Under the pieces are notes generated by a model. That model did not search any database and had not been told where the DNA came from. It was given only the letters and a program-made list of their open reading frames with translations. Below are positions 11,701 through 21,585 of a stretch of 64,000 nucleotides of DNA, piece by piece. The first letter of the stretch is position 1. Each line of letters begins with the position of its first letter. The stretch is from assembly GCA_030035585.1 (NCBI GenBank), contig CM057476.1, forward strand, positions 1,790,501 to 1,854,500, read 5' to 3'. Origin of the DNA: Dugong dugon (Eukaryota; Chordata; Mammalia; Sirenia; Dugongidae). The translations under genes and the position numbers were made by a program.

Positions 11701-14700
11701 CCAGCTTTTCATCTTTCATGATATTGGGGAAGTTTTCTGTCAGCAGTTCTTCAATGATCCTCTCTCTGTTTTCTGTTTTCTCCCCGTTCTGGAACTCCAA
11801 TGACTTGCAAATTTTTGCTTTTGATTGTATCCCACATAACTCTCAGGGCCTCTTCATTTTCCTTTGTTCTTTTTTCTGACTTTTCCTGAAACAGAGTTGT
11901 ATCCAAGTGTTTGTCTTCAATTCCACTGATCCTGTCTTCCACCGTTTCAAATCTGCTTCTCAGCCCTTCTGTGACACTGTCCATTTCTGAAATCTTATTA
12001 TCTTTTGGATTTCTAATTGTTGTCTTTGTATAATTTCTAGTTGTAAATTTATTTTGGCATTTTGTTCCTGCATTATTTTCCTGAATTCTTCCAATTTTTT
12101 TGTCTATATTTTCCATGAATTTGTCTGTTTTTTCCTCATTTTTGTCTGCTTTTTGCTTCAGCTCTTGGAGAATTCTGAGTATTAGAGATTTGAATTCCCT
12201 ATCAGGTAGTTCTAGTGCCTCTTCTTCCACTGGAAAGTCATCTGGTGTTTTATTTTGGTTGCCTACTGGAACCATCCTGTCCTGTTTTTGTAAATGTTTT
12301 GATATTGTCTGCTGTCTTCGGGGCATTCAGTGGTTATTTTTCTCATTTATTGATTGTAGATTTGTGTGTTTCATCCTTTTTTTTTTTTTAATTTGGCTAT
12401 GTCTGAGCTGGTGGGCTGTGTGTTCTTTGTTGTTTGCTCATCTGTGGGCATGATACTTTTTGCCGCCTTCTCCAATTGGCAGGGCCAATCGCTCAGATAT
12501 GGTACAGCAAGACAGGTCTAGCTGAAGAGGAGTTACTGGGACGGGTTGTTTGTGGCACTTACTACAGCCACCAGGGTGGGTAGGTAATCAGTGCAGGGCA
12601 GGCTCCAGTAGTCCGTGCCTGTGCTGCTTGGTGGTGTGATGTTAAGCGCACAGTGCAGGTAGGCAGGATGTAGCGGGGAGATTGTTATGTGTGGAACTAA
12701 GATGGATATGGGAGAGAGGAGAGAGGAACAGGAGCCGAAAACATACAAACAAAAAAGAATGCTAGGGGAGCTTGCTGTTGGAGTGGAGAGATGAGAGACT
12801 ATGGAGAAAAACAAAAAGGGGAAGCGGAAGAAAAAAAAAAGAATGAATAAATAAAAATCAGAAAGGGAAAAGAACAGCAAAGTTCCCAGGGATCCCACCG
12901 GTGCGGCTATGAGGTCTGGGGAAGTTGTTCTCAGGTGTTGCAGTACAGCCTGGCTAGAAGACGCAGAGGTATACAACGCCAGGTATTCAGGGGACAGAAG
13001 AAGGATGATATAGAGAGACAAGAAACTGAGTAATGAAGAAAGACAAAAAGGGAAAAAGAGGGAAAAGAAAACAAATTAAAAAAAAAAAAAGAACAAGAGA
13101 AGCACCCCCCCCCCCCAAAAAAAAAAAAAAAACAATGAAAAAAGAAATGCTCTCAAGGATCCCTCTGCACATCTGTGGAAGCTGATTGGGAAGGTTCCAA
13201 GCCACGCAGCACCGCCTGGCCAGAATGGACTGCCAACTCAAGAAAAGGAAAAGAAAACAAACAATTCAAAACAAACAAATGAACAAAAGCCCCGGGATCC
13301 CACCAGTGCGGCAACCCAGACCAGGAAGCAGCTCCAAACTCCAACGGAGTTCCGTAGTCCCTGAGGAGAAGCAAAGATGGTGCACAGAGCCAGGTATTTG
13401 AGCGAAAGGAGGGGGAGGTGGTCAGAGGTAAGGAAGAAATCAAAAGAAGCAGAAAAAAAGCAACACCAGTGGCCAACAAATGGCACTCAGAGAGCCAGCT
13501 AGTGTGAGCTGGTGAAATCCAAGCAGCCGGTGCTTCCCGGACAAGAGACTGTGTCCGCGGGAAGAAGAGGAGGCAGAGTTGGGGTGAAGAAGGGTGGGGG
13601 GTGGGAAAGCGTATACTGCAGATTACCGGTTGTTTTGTCTCCCGCTGGCAGCTCCGTGAAGCTGCTTTCTCGTACCCCGTTTGCTGGTCTCCGATAGGAG
13701 TCCAAGATGGTGGGTCCATGCTGCATGAATCACCTCGCTGTCCATTCTCTGTCAGTTTCTCACTCCATTTGGTGCTTGGCTGAGTCATCTCTTTATTTGA
13801 TGTTTTAGGGTTTCAGGATCATTGTCTTCTCTGTTCAGCTTAGTTTTTCAGATCTTTGCTATGGAGGGACGGTGTGGTGCTTCTGCCTAGAACGCCATTT
13901 TACTGTAAGTCTCCCAACTGATTTTTGTATGTTGATCTTGTATCCTCATAGTCTGCTGAATCTATTTCAGTAGTTTTCTTGTGGGATCTCTGGGGTTCTC
14001 AATGTATAGTATCATTTTGTCTGCAAATAAGGATAGTTTTACTTCTTCCTTATCAATCTGGATGCCCTTTTTCTTGTCTTACTGCTCTAGCTAGGCCTTT
14101 CAGCACAATGTTAAATAGGAGGGATAATAAGGGGCATCCTCGTCTTGTTCCCGTTCTCAGGGGGAATCTTTTCAGCCTCTCTCTGCTGATAATGATGTTG
14201 GCTGTTACTAGTTTTGTATAGATGCTTTTTATTATGTTGAGGAAGTTCTCTTCCATTCCTGTTTTTATCAGGAATGGGTGTTGGACTTTCAAATGTCTTT
14301 TTTGCATCAACTGAGATAATCATGCGATTCTTTTCTTTTGTTCTATTTATGTGGTGGATTACGTTGATGGATTTTCTAAGGTTGAACCATCCTTGCATAT
14401 CTGGTATGAATCCCAGTTGGTCATGGTGTATTACTTTTTTGATATGATGCTGAATTCTATTGGCTAGAATTACGTTGACAGTTTTTGCATCTATATTCAT
14501 GAGAGATAACTGGTCTGTAATTTTCTTTTTTGTGTGTTGTCTCTGCCTTGCTTTGGTAGCAGGGTTATGCTGGCTTCATAGAATGAATTCAGGAGTATTC
14601 CTTCTTTGTCTATGCTCTGAAATAGTTTGAGTAGTACCCGTGTGAGCTCTTCCCTGAATACCTGGTAGAATTTTCCAGTGAAGCCATCCAGGCCAGGGCT

Positions 14701-17700
14701 TTTGTTGTTGTTGGGAATTTTATTACCTTTTCAATCTCTTACTATGGGTCTGTTCAAGTCTTCTACCTCAGTTTTTGTTCATTTAGGTAGGTAGCGTGTT
14801 TCTAGAAATGCGTCCATTCCCTGTAGGTTTTCTAATTTGTTGGAGTACAGTTTTTCATGGTGCTCTGTTATGATCCTTTTTATTTCTGTTGGGGTGTTGT
14901 AATGCCCCTCATCTCACTTCTTATTTAGGTTATTTTCTTCATCTCCTGTTTTTCTTTTGTCAGTTTGGCCAATGGTTTGTTGATGTTTTTCAAAGAACCA
15001 ACTTTTGGTTTTCTATTGTTTTTCTGTTCTCTATTTCATTTATTTCTGCTCTAATCTTTATTATTTCCTTTCTTCTGGTGACTGTTGGCTTCTTTTTCTG
15101 TTCTCTATTTGTTCAAGTTGTAGGACTAACATTTCGATTTTGGCCCTTTCTTCTCTTTTGATGTGTTTATTGCTATAAATTGACCTCCGAGCACTGCCTT
15201 TGCTGTGTCCCAGTAGTTCTGATGTGTCTTCATTCATTTGATTCCGGGAATCTTTGTAGTCCATCTTTGATTTCTTCTATTACCCAGTGGTTTTTAAGCA
15301 AGGTGCTATTCAGTTTCCACGAATTTGATTTTTTTTTTAATTTGCTCTTCCTGTTACTAATTGCTACTTTTATGTCATTGTGATCAGAGAAGGTGTTTTG
15401 TATTATCTCAGTGTTTTAGATTTTGTTGAGGGTTGCTTTGTGGCCCCAGATGTGGTCTATTGTGGAGAATGTTCCATGTGCACTGGAAGAGAATTTATAC
15501 TTTGCTGCTGTTGGGTGGAGTGTTCTATATGAGGTGAAGTTGGTTGACTGTGGCCTTTAGATCTTCTGTATCTTTATTGAGTTTCTTTCTAGATGTTCTG
15601 TCCTTTACCATGAGTGGTGTGTGCAAGTTTCCTTCTATTCCTGTTGAACTATTTGTTTTCTCAGTGCTGTCAGAGTTTATGTATTTTGGAAACCTGTCTT
15701 TGGGTGCATACATAGGTGTGAAAGTTATGTGTTCTTTGTGGATTGTCCCTTTGACCATCATATAATACCCTTCCTGTTTTTTATGGTGGATTTTGTTTTA
15801 AAGTCTATTTTATCTGAGATTACTTTTGCTCTTTTTTGGTTGCTATATGCTTGATATATTTTTTCCATCCTCTGCCTTTTAATATATTTATATCTTTGTA
15901 TCTAATGTGTGGCTGTTTTAGACAGCATTGTGATGGGTTGTTTCTTTAGCCATTCTTTCACTTTTCTTTATAGGTGCATTTAAGCCACTTGCATTCACTG
16001 TAATTATTGACAGCTGTGAGTTTATTGCTGTCATTTTGTCGTGCTTTTTTCCTGTTGCTAATGTTTTGTTCCCCTTACTGTCCTGTACTGTAAGTTCCTT
16101 TTGTTAGTGAAATTTTCCTTTTATTATTATAGATTATTATTATGGATTCTTCTATTATTATAGATTATTATATATATTATTGAGTCTTTTTATTTTGATG
16201 AGTAGGTTTGTTAACTATCTGTGGTTATGTTGAAATTTACACTTATCATTCTTAAGTTTAAAGCAGTCATTTACTACTTGATAGCACCCTGATTTGCCAT
16301 TTGAAAGTTCTACACCTACACCATTTGTTCCCCCTTTTACTGTTTTGACATCTTTGTCATTTACAGATTGGTATCTCTGGTTCCCTGTTTTAAATCTTTT
16401 TAGTTTTGTTGTATTACTTCCGATCTAATACTTTATCCCTTCATTTAAAGTTCAGGGTTCCAGGATTGATGTCTGTATCTGTTCTGCTTGGTTTCTTGGG
16501 TCGTTGTTGCAGAGGGATGGCTTGGTATGTCTGAGTAGTCCACCATCTTGGTTCTGCCCTCGGATGCCATCACTAAAAAATAAATTTATAATGACTTTTT
16601 TTCTTCCCCTTGTAATTTAAACAGAGAGAAACAGAAGAAGTGGCAGACAGCATCCAGCACCGACGCGAAGAATGGTGGCTCTATATGACTATGACCCAAG
16701 AGAAAGCTCACCTAATGTTGATGTTGAGGTACTCACCAAACACGATTTCACTTGTTCACGTAAAACCATGCCCTATACTTTCACTGACAGAGCTGCTCAA
16801 GAACACCAGCCTTAAACCACTTGAATTTAACCTTCTCATCCTACTCTGAGAACCAGCCATAGGAAAGCAGCCACCCATTTACCAGACCAGTAAATGGCCA
16901 GTATCGAGATAGGCAAGTGTAAGAGGACGTGAGCCTCCTGATAATCTCAGGACAACTGGCTACTGAAAGATCCTTGTCCCGTTGCCCAGGCTGCCCCCAC
17001 ACTGCTACTGAAAGGACAGCTTGTGATCCCAGTCTCTTGATGATGGCACAACAGGGTCATCTTTAAGAGAGAAAGGCTCACCCCAGGTAGTCACTGAACA
17101 AAACAAAAGCAGTTAGGCCCTCACACATATTAAAAGAAAGGATCGATGTCCCTTGTACACATAGCCTGGTGCAGCATATTGTCACCAGCATTATGAAGAC
17201 TGAAAACTATTTGCTTTCAGAAATGAAAACAGTGAGTTTTCATTTTATGGAAGGAGTTCCTGTCTTAGACAAGATTATCTAGATCCCTGTTGCACAGTGT
17301 ATCTGACAAGCTGCAAGCTCATGACGCAGGTTTAAAACTTAGGTATATTCAAAGATTCTGCATATGGTGGATTTATATATGATGTCTGATGGCTTTTATT
17401 ATACATAAACTTTATTGTGTCATTTTTCACGTTTAGAACTAAAACTGCTCTTTTGTGTGTCTTTTCTACTAGATTTCTGTGTTTTGTGTTCTAGGCAAGT
17501 GTGGTCTGACGTGCTGGGACAGTCCCTTCCTGAGGATCGGGGTGTCTCATGCTGTAGTCCTGTCTCTAGGCTGGTGCTTGGTATATAGGAGACACTTAAT
17601 ATACATTTAATTGAGTAAAGATTTTTTTTATACCCAGTGAAAGGATATTTATGCAGTGGTCTGCACACTGCAAAGAACATGTCTGTAACATTCCAGGTTT

Positions 17701-20700
17701 TTAAAGTTAACTATCTGCATAGTTTTAAAGAAGTGTTACCGGTACAGAATGGTAATGATCTGGAATTTTGGCCAAGAATCAAAATCCTGAAGCATTTTTT
17801 TTTTTTTTTAAGTTCAGTTGGCATCATCCTGAGATGTATTTACTTTTCAGAAGGCTATTATGAACAGAGCCATTCATTAGCTTTGGACCTCTCTTCGTTA
17901 TCTGTGAAGGGTAGTCTTAAGTGAAAAATTTTCCATATAGTAAAGAAAAATCACAGATAACTTATTTTTTCAAAACAACTATACAGGAAAATGATATTGA
18001 CTTTGTTCTGTTTCTACAGGCTGAACTCACATTTTGTACAGGAGATATTATTACTGTTTTCGGTGAAATCGATGAAGATGGATTTTATTATGTAAGTTTT
18101 TGATACATCAGGAAACACCATTCATTTCATTCACTTTGTATTTTTGCTTGTCTGTTTTTTCCCCTAAAACTAGGTAGGAACTTTATTTATCTGACTTGCT
18201 AAAAAGTTTGCCTAACCTGCTTTCTCTGTTTCCTTAATGATAGGTGGTATAGAAAGGTGGTACTATGATTTTCATTCTTCTTTTCATATAGCTGTATTTT
18301 CAATGTATATAAGCTGTAAACAACATAAATTTATTCACATTCTTATACTTTAAATTGCTGCCAGCCACACTTTTACTAAGCAATTTAATTTTCTAGATTT
18401 ATTACACAGACAATAATTTTTCACAGGAAAAATACAAATAAGCAAAAACAAAACACAAAAATGGCTGTAGAAATCTTCCTTCACCCTCCATCTAGAGCTG
18501 AGGGCTGTTAGCAGACTCACAACTTTTCGGGAGAGATTCATCCCTGGTGCCAGGCTCCTCCCTTTTGGTTCCATGGACTCCCTCATACTCCCTGGGGAAC
18601 AGGAGGGAAAGGATGTTGGTGGGAAATCCTCCTAGGCTTTCTTCCAGTGGCTGCTCCTCCTGCCCACTCAGTACATGGTTGACACTGCCTTGACCATGCC
18701 TTCCCATGGCCACTTCGGTGGTGAAGGTCACCTGCAGAACTTAAAAAAAAATACCAGGTTTGGTATTTTTAAATGGTCTGGGCTGGCGTGCCTGAAAAAG
18801 TGGCATTTTTAAAACTCCCTAGGGATGCTAAGGACCACCAATAATGATGCTTCCAAGGAGTGGTTCCAGATGTGTCTGACCTTAGGAAAGACTCAGCCCT
18901 GACACCAAGTGTATCAGGGCCCTCAGGGGCAGGGCCAGGGTGCTGAACTTTCCGTAAGTCGCTGGTGGAGTTGCTTTTTATGATCAGGGTAGTCTGGGAA
19001 ACACCAGAGGCCCCTCTAGCTCTACCAGTTTTGAATCAAAACTAACTCTGCATGCTTCTCGACTCTGACCTCTATTCCATTAGCTAAAGCATGAAATGGG
19101 TTTCTAGAAAAATAGAGAGTTCTTTTGCCTCATCCCTGTGTTTTTAGGGGGAGCTTAATGGGCACAAAGGCCTTGTGCCTTCAAACTTCCTGGAAGAAGT
19201 GCCTGATGATGTAGAAGTGTATCTGTCGGATGCACCGTCTCACTACCCTCAAGACAGACCGATGCGTTCAAAGGCAAAAAGGGTAAGCAAACGTACTCAG
19301 CATTTTTAACTTCAGTCCCACTCTGTAAATGTAGGGGCTACTTGTCTTTGCATCAATATTTTTATACCTTGGGCCGAAACATACACACACCCTGATTTTT
19401 TTTTTCTCTGCCCCTCCATGGGGGTTGTGCCTAAAAATGACCCTTTCAACTCTAATCAATCTGCCTTTGCTCATAAAGGACCTTCCGTCCCACCTCATAG
19501 TGACACGGCAGAGTGCAAAGGGATGGCTGTTCTGCAGACTTGGTGGGCAGCAGTGGTCACTGCCCTCTGTTAGGCTCTCGCTCCTCTTGATCATCAAGAT
19601 CAGAGGACCTCTCAAGCGCATTTAAATTTTAGATTACATTCACGTTAGTGTCTCATTTTTATTTTGTTTCATCACGGTGAGTTTTTCTAGATTACATTTT
19701 TACACATATATATTTTTATTTCTTTGCTCATCTGCTTGGAAACAGAAGAAGAGTGTTCATTTCACACCTTAATCAGGCAATGTAGCCTCCACGTAAGTGA
19801 GCAACTGAAGATACCTATAAAGATACCAACTTAGGCTACCTTAAATGGACTAACGAGGTAGACTTAAGGTTTCACGGTGGGGTTACAGAACAAAAAAGAA
19901 ATATGTCTCAAAAACTCATTGGACCTAAAGTATTAGGATATTGCTTGGTCTCAGTTGTAAAGCAACTGAATTTGTAGTGAAACTAATTATCCTTTACTAA
20001 TCATTTCCTACTACTTACATTAAAAATATCATGAAAGGCCAACATTGGGAACATATTTCTTAACAAGCTAATTGTTTGTTTACATAGAGAATTGTTCCAA
20101 TGTCTACTCATAATTAAAGCTGCATATTGCATTGTTAGCCACTCATGGAAAAAGCACAACCTAACAAATATGTTTACTATAGGACATTTTATTTGACATT
20201 TTATTTTATGGAAAAGAAAATCCTAATTCAAGATCAGTAGTGAACAAAAAGGTGGTCTAGAGTTGGCTCTGGCCACCACTCCAGATGCCGGTGTCAACTA
20301 CCGGATGTCTTTTTTCTTAAGTGACCATACCCCTACCTTAAAAGACAGCTTTTGTCTCTCCTCAAAGCACAAATAACCGTACTGAACATACAGAAGTTTG
20401 GTGAAGACTGACTTGTTGGTGTACCAATGCAATACCAAGTTTTATGAAACATGCAGCTCAAATGATTGCATTAGAATAGATGGTATCTTCAGGTGTACTT
20501 TGGGATGCTTTACTAGGTGTTTTCCATTAGAATTAGACCTTGATTTTAAATCCAAGCAAGCTTGAGGCCCTTTGGCTTAAATCATTTGCCTGCTGAATAA
20601 TGAACACTCATATTAGAAAAGTGTGCTCCGGAGGTAAGGGTGCTAGAGAAATTATGGCATTATATGATCTCAGGCTTGTCTCCAACTGTAAAAATAAGCA

Positions 20701-21585
20701 AGGCAAACTTGTCATGCAACACAGAATCAATTTCTCCCCCTATGAAGCACTGCTGATTAAACATTGAAAGTATACTGAAATATTACCATGTGGTATATAT
20801 TGAGAACACACTATTTGGAAATAATGAAAACAAATAAGGGCCTTTAAGCTTTCTTTGATTGCAATTAAGGTTCATTTTAGTTTTTTTTTTTCTTTCAACC
20901 AGTGTGCCATCTCCAATATTTCTATAGTGAACTAACTAATCCAGGAATGCATTAAACAGTATCAGGATTTTATACAACCAAGTAATTTTCAAATACAACA
21001 AAATTCCCTTAAAAACTTTTAAGATTATTGATGGGTACTCGGCCAACTTTCCTATCAACCCAATTTGTAATATATTTTTTTCCTGCTTTTAGTCTTCATT
21101 TACAAAGTAAATTATTACCTAGCTTGGTTTTGCCAAAGCAGTGGCCACCCCCCACCCCGACCCCACTGTCGCCCCCACTAAGACAAACTGAAAATCAAAC
21201 GTTCATGGCTAAACCCTCTCTTAGCTATTCTTTGGGAGGGGATGGTTGCTTCTAATGGCATACTTTAAAAATTGAAAGAAGAAACGAACCTCCCCTTTAT
21301 CTTTCCTGGTGGGAATCGGGGCAGTGCGACGTTACCAAGTGAATTGATGTTGTTGGCGCTCACGCACTCAATAAACTGTAACACTGTACCTACTAGGTTC
21401 CTCCTGAGGGGTCAGGTACAGCAAGGAGAGCTCCATCCCCCACAGTCCATCTCCATTCGGGGTCACCTACGTCATCTATGGGTTCTGGTAGTCCTGGGAG
21501 AGGCAGGGAAATGTCCTCGAAAAAGAAAAAGGGGCTGCTTTCCAAAGGCAAGAAACTGCTGAAAAAGCTTGGTGCAGTGAAATGA
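1..21585 (+). CDS. RIMBP2: RIMBP2, 3' part of gene (five shared coding exons plus two alternative C-termini)
   Basis: RIM-binding protein 2 is a presynaptic active-zone scaffold. Its SH3 domains bind proline-rich motifs of RIM and voltage-gated calcium channels (family knowledge). The window starts inside the gene, and upstream exons lie before base 1. Coding pieces are 1-101, 1172-1340, 16625-16728, 18020-18091 and 19148-19282, followed by either 19746-19772 or 21397-21585. Every junction has AG/GT borders and compatible phase. The first two exons carry SH3-II (ALFDYDP ... DADGFYRGE ... LIPCNMV). The next three carry SH3-III (ALYDYDP ... DEDGFYYGE ... LVPSNFLEE). No frameshift or stop was found, so the gene looks functional. 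The 15.3 kb second intron is swollen by L1 insertions. Confidence 0.96.
102..1171 (+). other. RIMBP2 intron
   Basis: Short intron between the two SH3-II exons. It holds a small alternating ca/tg-rich stretch near 424-470 and no recognised repeat or gene. ORFs here, including a 221-codon antisense frame spanning 920-1585 that overlaps the next exon, look incidental. Confidence 0.8.
1172..1340 (+). CDS. RIMBP2: RIMBP2 exon, second half of SH3-II and linker
   Basis: Acceptor ctctag precedes GTT. The translation opens [20 protein letters not shown] and continues through [18 protein letters not shown] to the linker ending NTPVEKT. It contains the SH3 ligand-face DGFYRGE and the PCNMV stretch typical of the domain's end. 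The exon is 169 bp and ends phase 1 at a gtgaga donor. It joins the 16625 exon to give TERNRRSGR. Confidence 0.96.
2699..2740 (+). repeat. (GT)21 microsatellite
   Basis: Uninterrupted GT dinucleotide run of 21 units within the old L1, followed by gagtgatc. Its purity suggests it may vary in length between individuals. Confidence 0.97.
4654..4847 (-). mobile_element. Afrotherian tRNA-derived SINE (AfroSINE type)
   Basis: Reverse orientation: the RTE-like tail (ttgttgttgttag...gactcatggagacc) comes first and the tRNA-like head (ggcaccaatagttaagcac on the minus strand) last. Similar actttg/actttt bases flank it, suggesting a short target duplication. It lies inside the old L1 and is therefore younger. 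Confidence 0.85.
5434..5640 (-). mobile_element. AfroSINE-type SINE, diverged
   Basis: The same layout as the other reverse-oriented copies: ctgctgttaagttgactcag tail, central cactccatagagttttcaat, then an attggttag-like head. Several substitutions and an altered head suggest an older copy. Confidence 0.8.
6171..6338 (+). mobile_element. AfroSINE-type SINE with perfect target-site duplication
   Basis: It begins gaaaccctggtggtgtagtg, containing an A-box-like tggtgtagtgg. A B-box-like ggtcagcagttcaaatcc follows, the tRNA-derived internal promoter. The body ends in the agtcagaacagacttgacgg tail and a T-rich run. The 13-base tatagcatatgaa is repeated exactly at 6158-6170 and 6339-6351, so both ends are defined. 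Confidence 0.95.
6360..7560 (+). mobile_element. Old L1 fragment, ORF2 region, decayed
   Basis: A-rich + strand sequence with L1 ORF2 character, for example ataccatatcctaggccata near 7203 and ttgattctttgaaaagaaca near 7398. No open frame survives. Its borders are approximate. The young antisense L1 complex starts just after it. Confidence 0.7.
9430..9672 (-). mobile_element. Composite L1-tail unit, copy 1, at the 3' end of the nested L1
   Basis: On the minus strand it reads ttggaagagcgtagtccatg, then tttgaaatggtgtatctttg, an internal A-run (9570-9585), aaggttgagaag and an L1 3' terminus with a second A-run. The same order occurs at 28036-28293 on the + strand. It follows the nested L1's own 3' end near 9672. 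Confidence 0.7.
11286..12326 (-). pseudogene. L1 ORF1 (RNA-binding chaperone) remnant of the nested L1
   Basis: Three adjacent minus-strand frames read as one L1 ORF1. The 12326-11751 frame starts [18 protein letters not shown] and has a lysine/glutamate-rich, coiled-coil-like stretch plus [19 protein letters not shown] at the RRM start. The 11800-11549 frame has the RRM stretch [20 protein letters not shown]. The 11519-11286 frame has the C-terminal [20 protein letters not shown]. The length of about 347 codons fits the family. At least two frame changes separate the pieces, so it is not translatable as one protein. Confidence 0.88.
12889..13400 (-). repeat. Degenerate repeats in the nested L1 5' UTR
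   Basis: A motif like gggatcccacc(a/g)gtgcggc appears near 12892 and 13294, with a weaker relative (aaggatccctctgcacatc) near 13157. Each is followed by related sequence, for example cagtacagcctggctagaag near 12942 and cagcaccgcctggccagaat near 13207. C-runs and A-runs at 13107-13133 lie between them. This recalls the monomer-type 5' UTRs of some mammalian L1s. Confidence 0.6.
16625..16728 (+). CDS. RIMBP2: RIMBP2 exon, linker and start of SH3-III
   Basis: The acceptor is acag at 16621-16624. With the phase-1 base from the previous exon it reads [17 protein letters not shown], then [18 protein letters not shown]. The ALYDYDP motif opens SH3-III. The exon is 104 bp and ends phase 0 at GAG before gtactc. 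The basic linker is less conserved than the SH3 parts. Confidence 0.95.
16729..18019 (+). other. RIMBP2 intron
   Basis: Mostly unassigned. A weak MIR/L2-like stretch (ggcttggtatataggagacac-like) lies near 17570-17615. T-runs occur at 17798-17811. No gene seen. Confidence 0.7.
18020..18091 (+). CDS. RIMBP2: RIMBP2 exon, middle of SH3-III
   Basis: A 72-bp exon after tttctacag, reading [20 protein letters not shown] then GFYY, with donor gtaagt. Phase 0 at both ends. It holds the ELTF strand and the start of the GFYYGE ligand face. Confidence 0.96.
18092..19147 (+). other. RIMBP2 intron
   Basis: 1056 bp with no recognised repeat or gene. Confidence 0.7.
19148..19282 (+). CDS. RIMBP2: RIMBP2 exon, end of SH3-III and C-terminal linker
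   Basis: A 135-bp exon reading [20 protein letters not shown], then [15 protein letters not shown] and [20 protein letters not shown] is the canonical SH3 end. It finishes phase 0 before gtaagc. It can join either of the two alternative C-terminal segments below. Confidence 0.96.
19283..19745 (+). other. RIMBP2 last intron (proximal splice form)
   Basis: 463 bp ending ctgcttggaaacag. Nothing else recognised. Confidence 0.8.
19746..19772 (+). CDS. RIMBP2: RIMBP2 terminal coding segment A (short tail)
   Basis: After the aacag acceptor the frame reads KKSVHFTP and stops at TAA 19770-19772. Joined to the preceding AKR it gives the [11 protein letters not shown] end that I recall for the main mammalian RIMBP2 isoform. 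The long region to 22775 would be its 3' UTR. Confidence 0.92.
   Translation, partial: KKSVHFTP
21397..21585 (+). CDS. RIMBP2: RIMBP2 alternative terminal coding segment B (62-residue basic tail)
   Basis: Acceptor tactag, then a phase-0 frame of 62 codons to TGA 21583-21585. It starts [20 protein letters not shown], runs through a Ser/Gly/Pro-rich middle, and ends in a strongly basic tail ([25 protein letters not shown]). It joins the 19282 exon in frame. Its GC-rich, codon-like composition stands out in an AT-rich UTR, which supports real coding use. A neuronal transcript joining 19282 to 21397 would confirm it. Confidence 0.8.
   Translation, partial: VPPEGSGTARRAPSPTVHLHSGSPTSSMGSGSPGRGREMSSKKKKGLLSKGKKLLKKLGAVK

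Larger units (their letters stand above)
9422..13917 (-). mobile_element. Second L1 nested inside the first: 5' UTR, ORF1, 3' UTR; most of ORF2 missing
   Basis: The minus-strand 5' end is near 13907 (taaaatggcgttctaggcag). It carries a long 5' UTR with degenerate repeats, ORF1 remains at 12326-11286, an inter-ORF stretch, and a jump near 10815-10830 from the ORF2 start to the ORF2 end. A lineage-type 3' UTR runs down to the T-run at 9422. Both junctions contain ctgattttt (9418 and 13918), consistent with a target duplication in the host ORF2. The host reading resumes across the insertion. Confidence 0.85.
7705..16556 (-). mobile_element. Young-type L1 (host of the nest): 3' UTR, ORF2, 5' end; ORF1 region missing
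   Basis: On the minus strand it starts near 16556 with an L1-like 5' end (accaagatggtggactactc). By about 16390 it passes directly into inter-ORF sequence, so ORF1 appears deleted. ORF2 fragments follow: endonuclease [15 protein letters not shown] near 15990 and [15 protein letters not shown] near 15710. Reverse transcriptase fragments are [20 protein letters not shown] near 14460 and AKKTFESP near 14300. The element is interrupted at about 13918/9421 by a second L1. ORF2 then resumes to about 8690 and continues into a 1 kb 3' UTR ending in a T-run at 7705-7715. Frames are broken throughout. Confidence 0.85.
1341..16624 (+). other. RIMBP2 large intron (15.3 kb), repeat-filled
   Basis: This intron separates SH3-II from SH3-III. 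Bases 1341-2050 show nothing recognised. An old antisense L1 spans about 2055-5012 and SINEs lie at 4654, 5434 and 6171. An old sense L1 covers about 6360-7560, and the antisense L1 nest covers 7705-16556. Bases 5641-6157, 7565-7704 and 16557-16624 are unassigned intron. Confidence 0.9.

Noticed and set aside
13090..13135. C-run and A-run as a regulatory element
   Set aside because: They are low-complexity parts of an L1 5' UTR.
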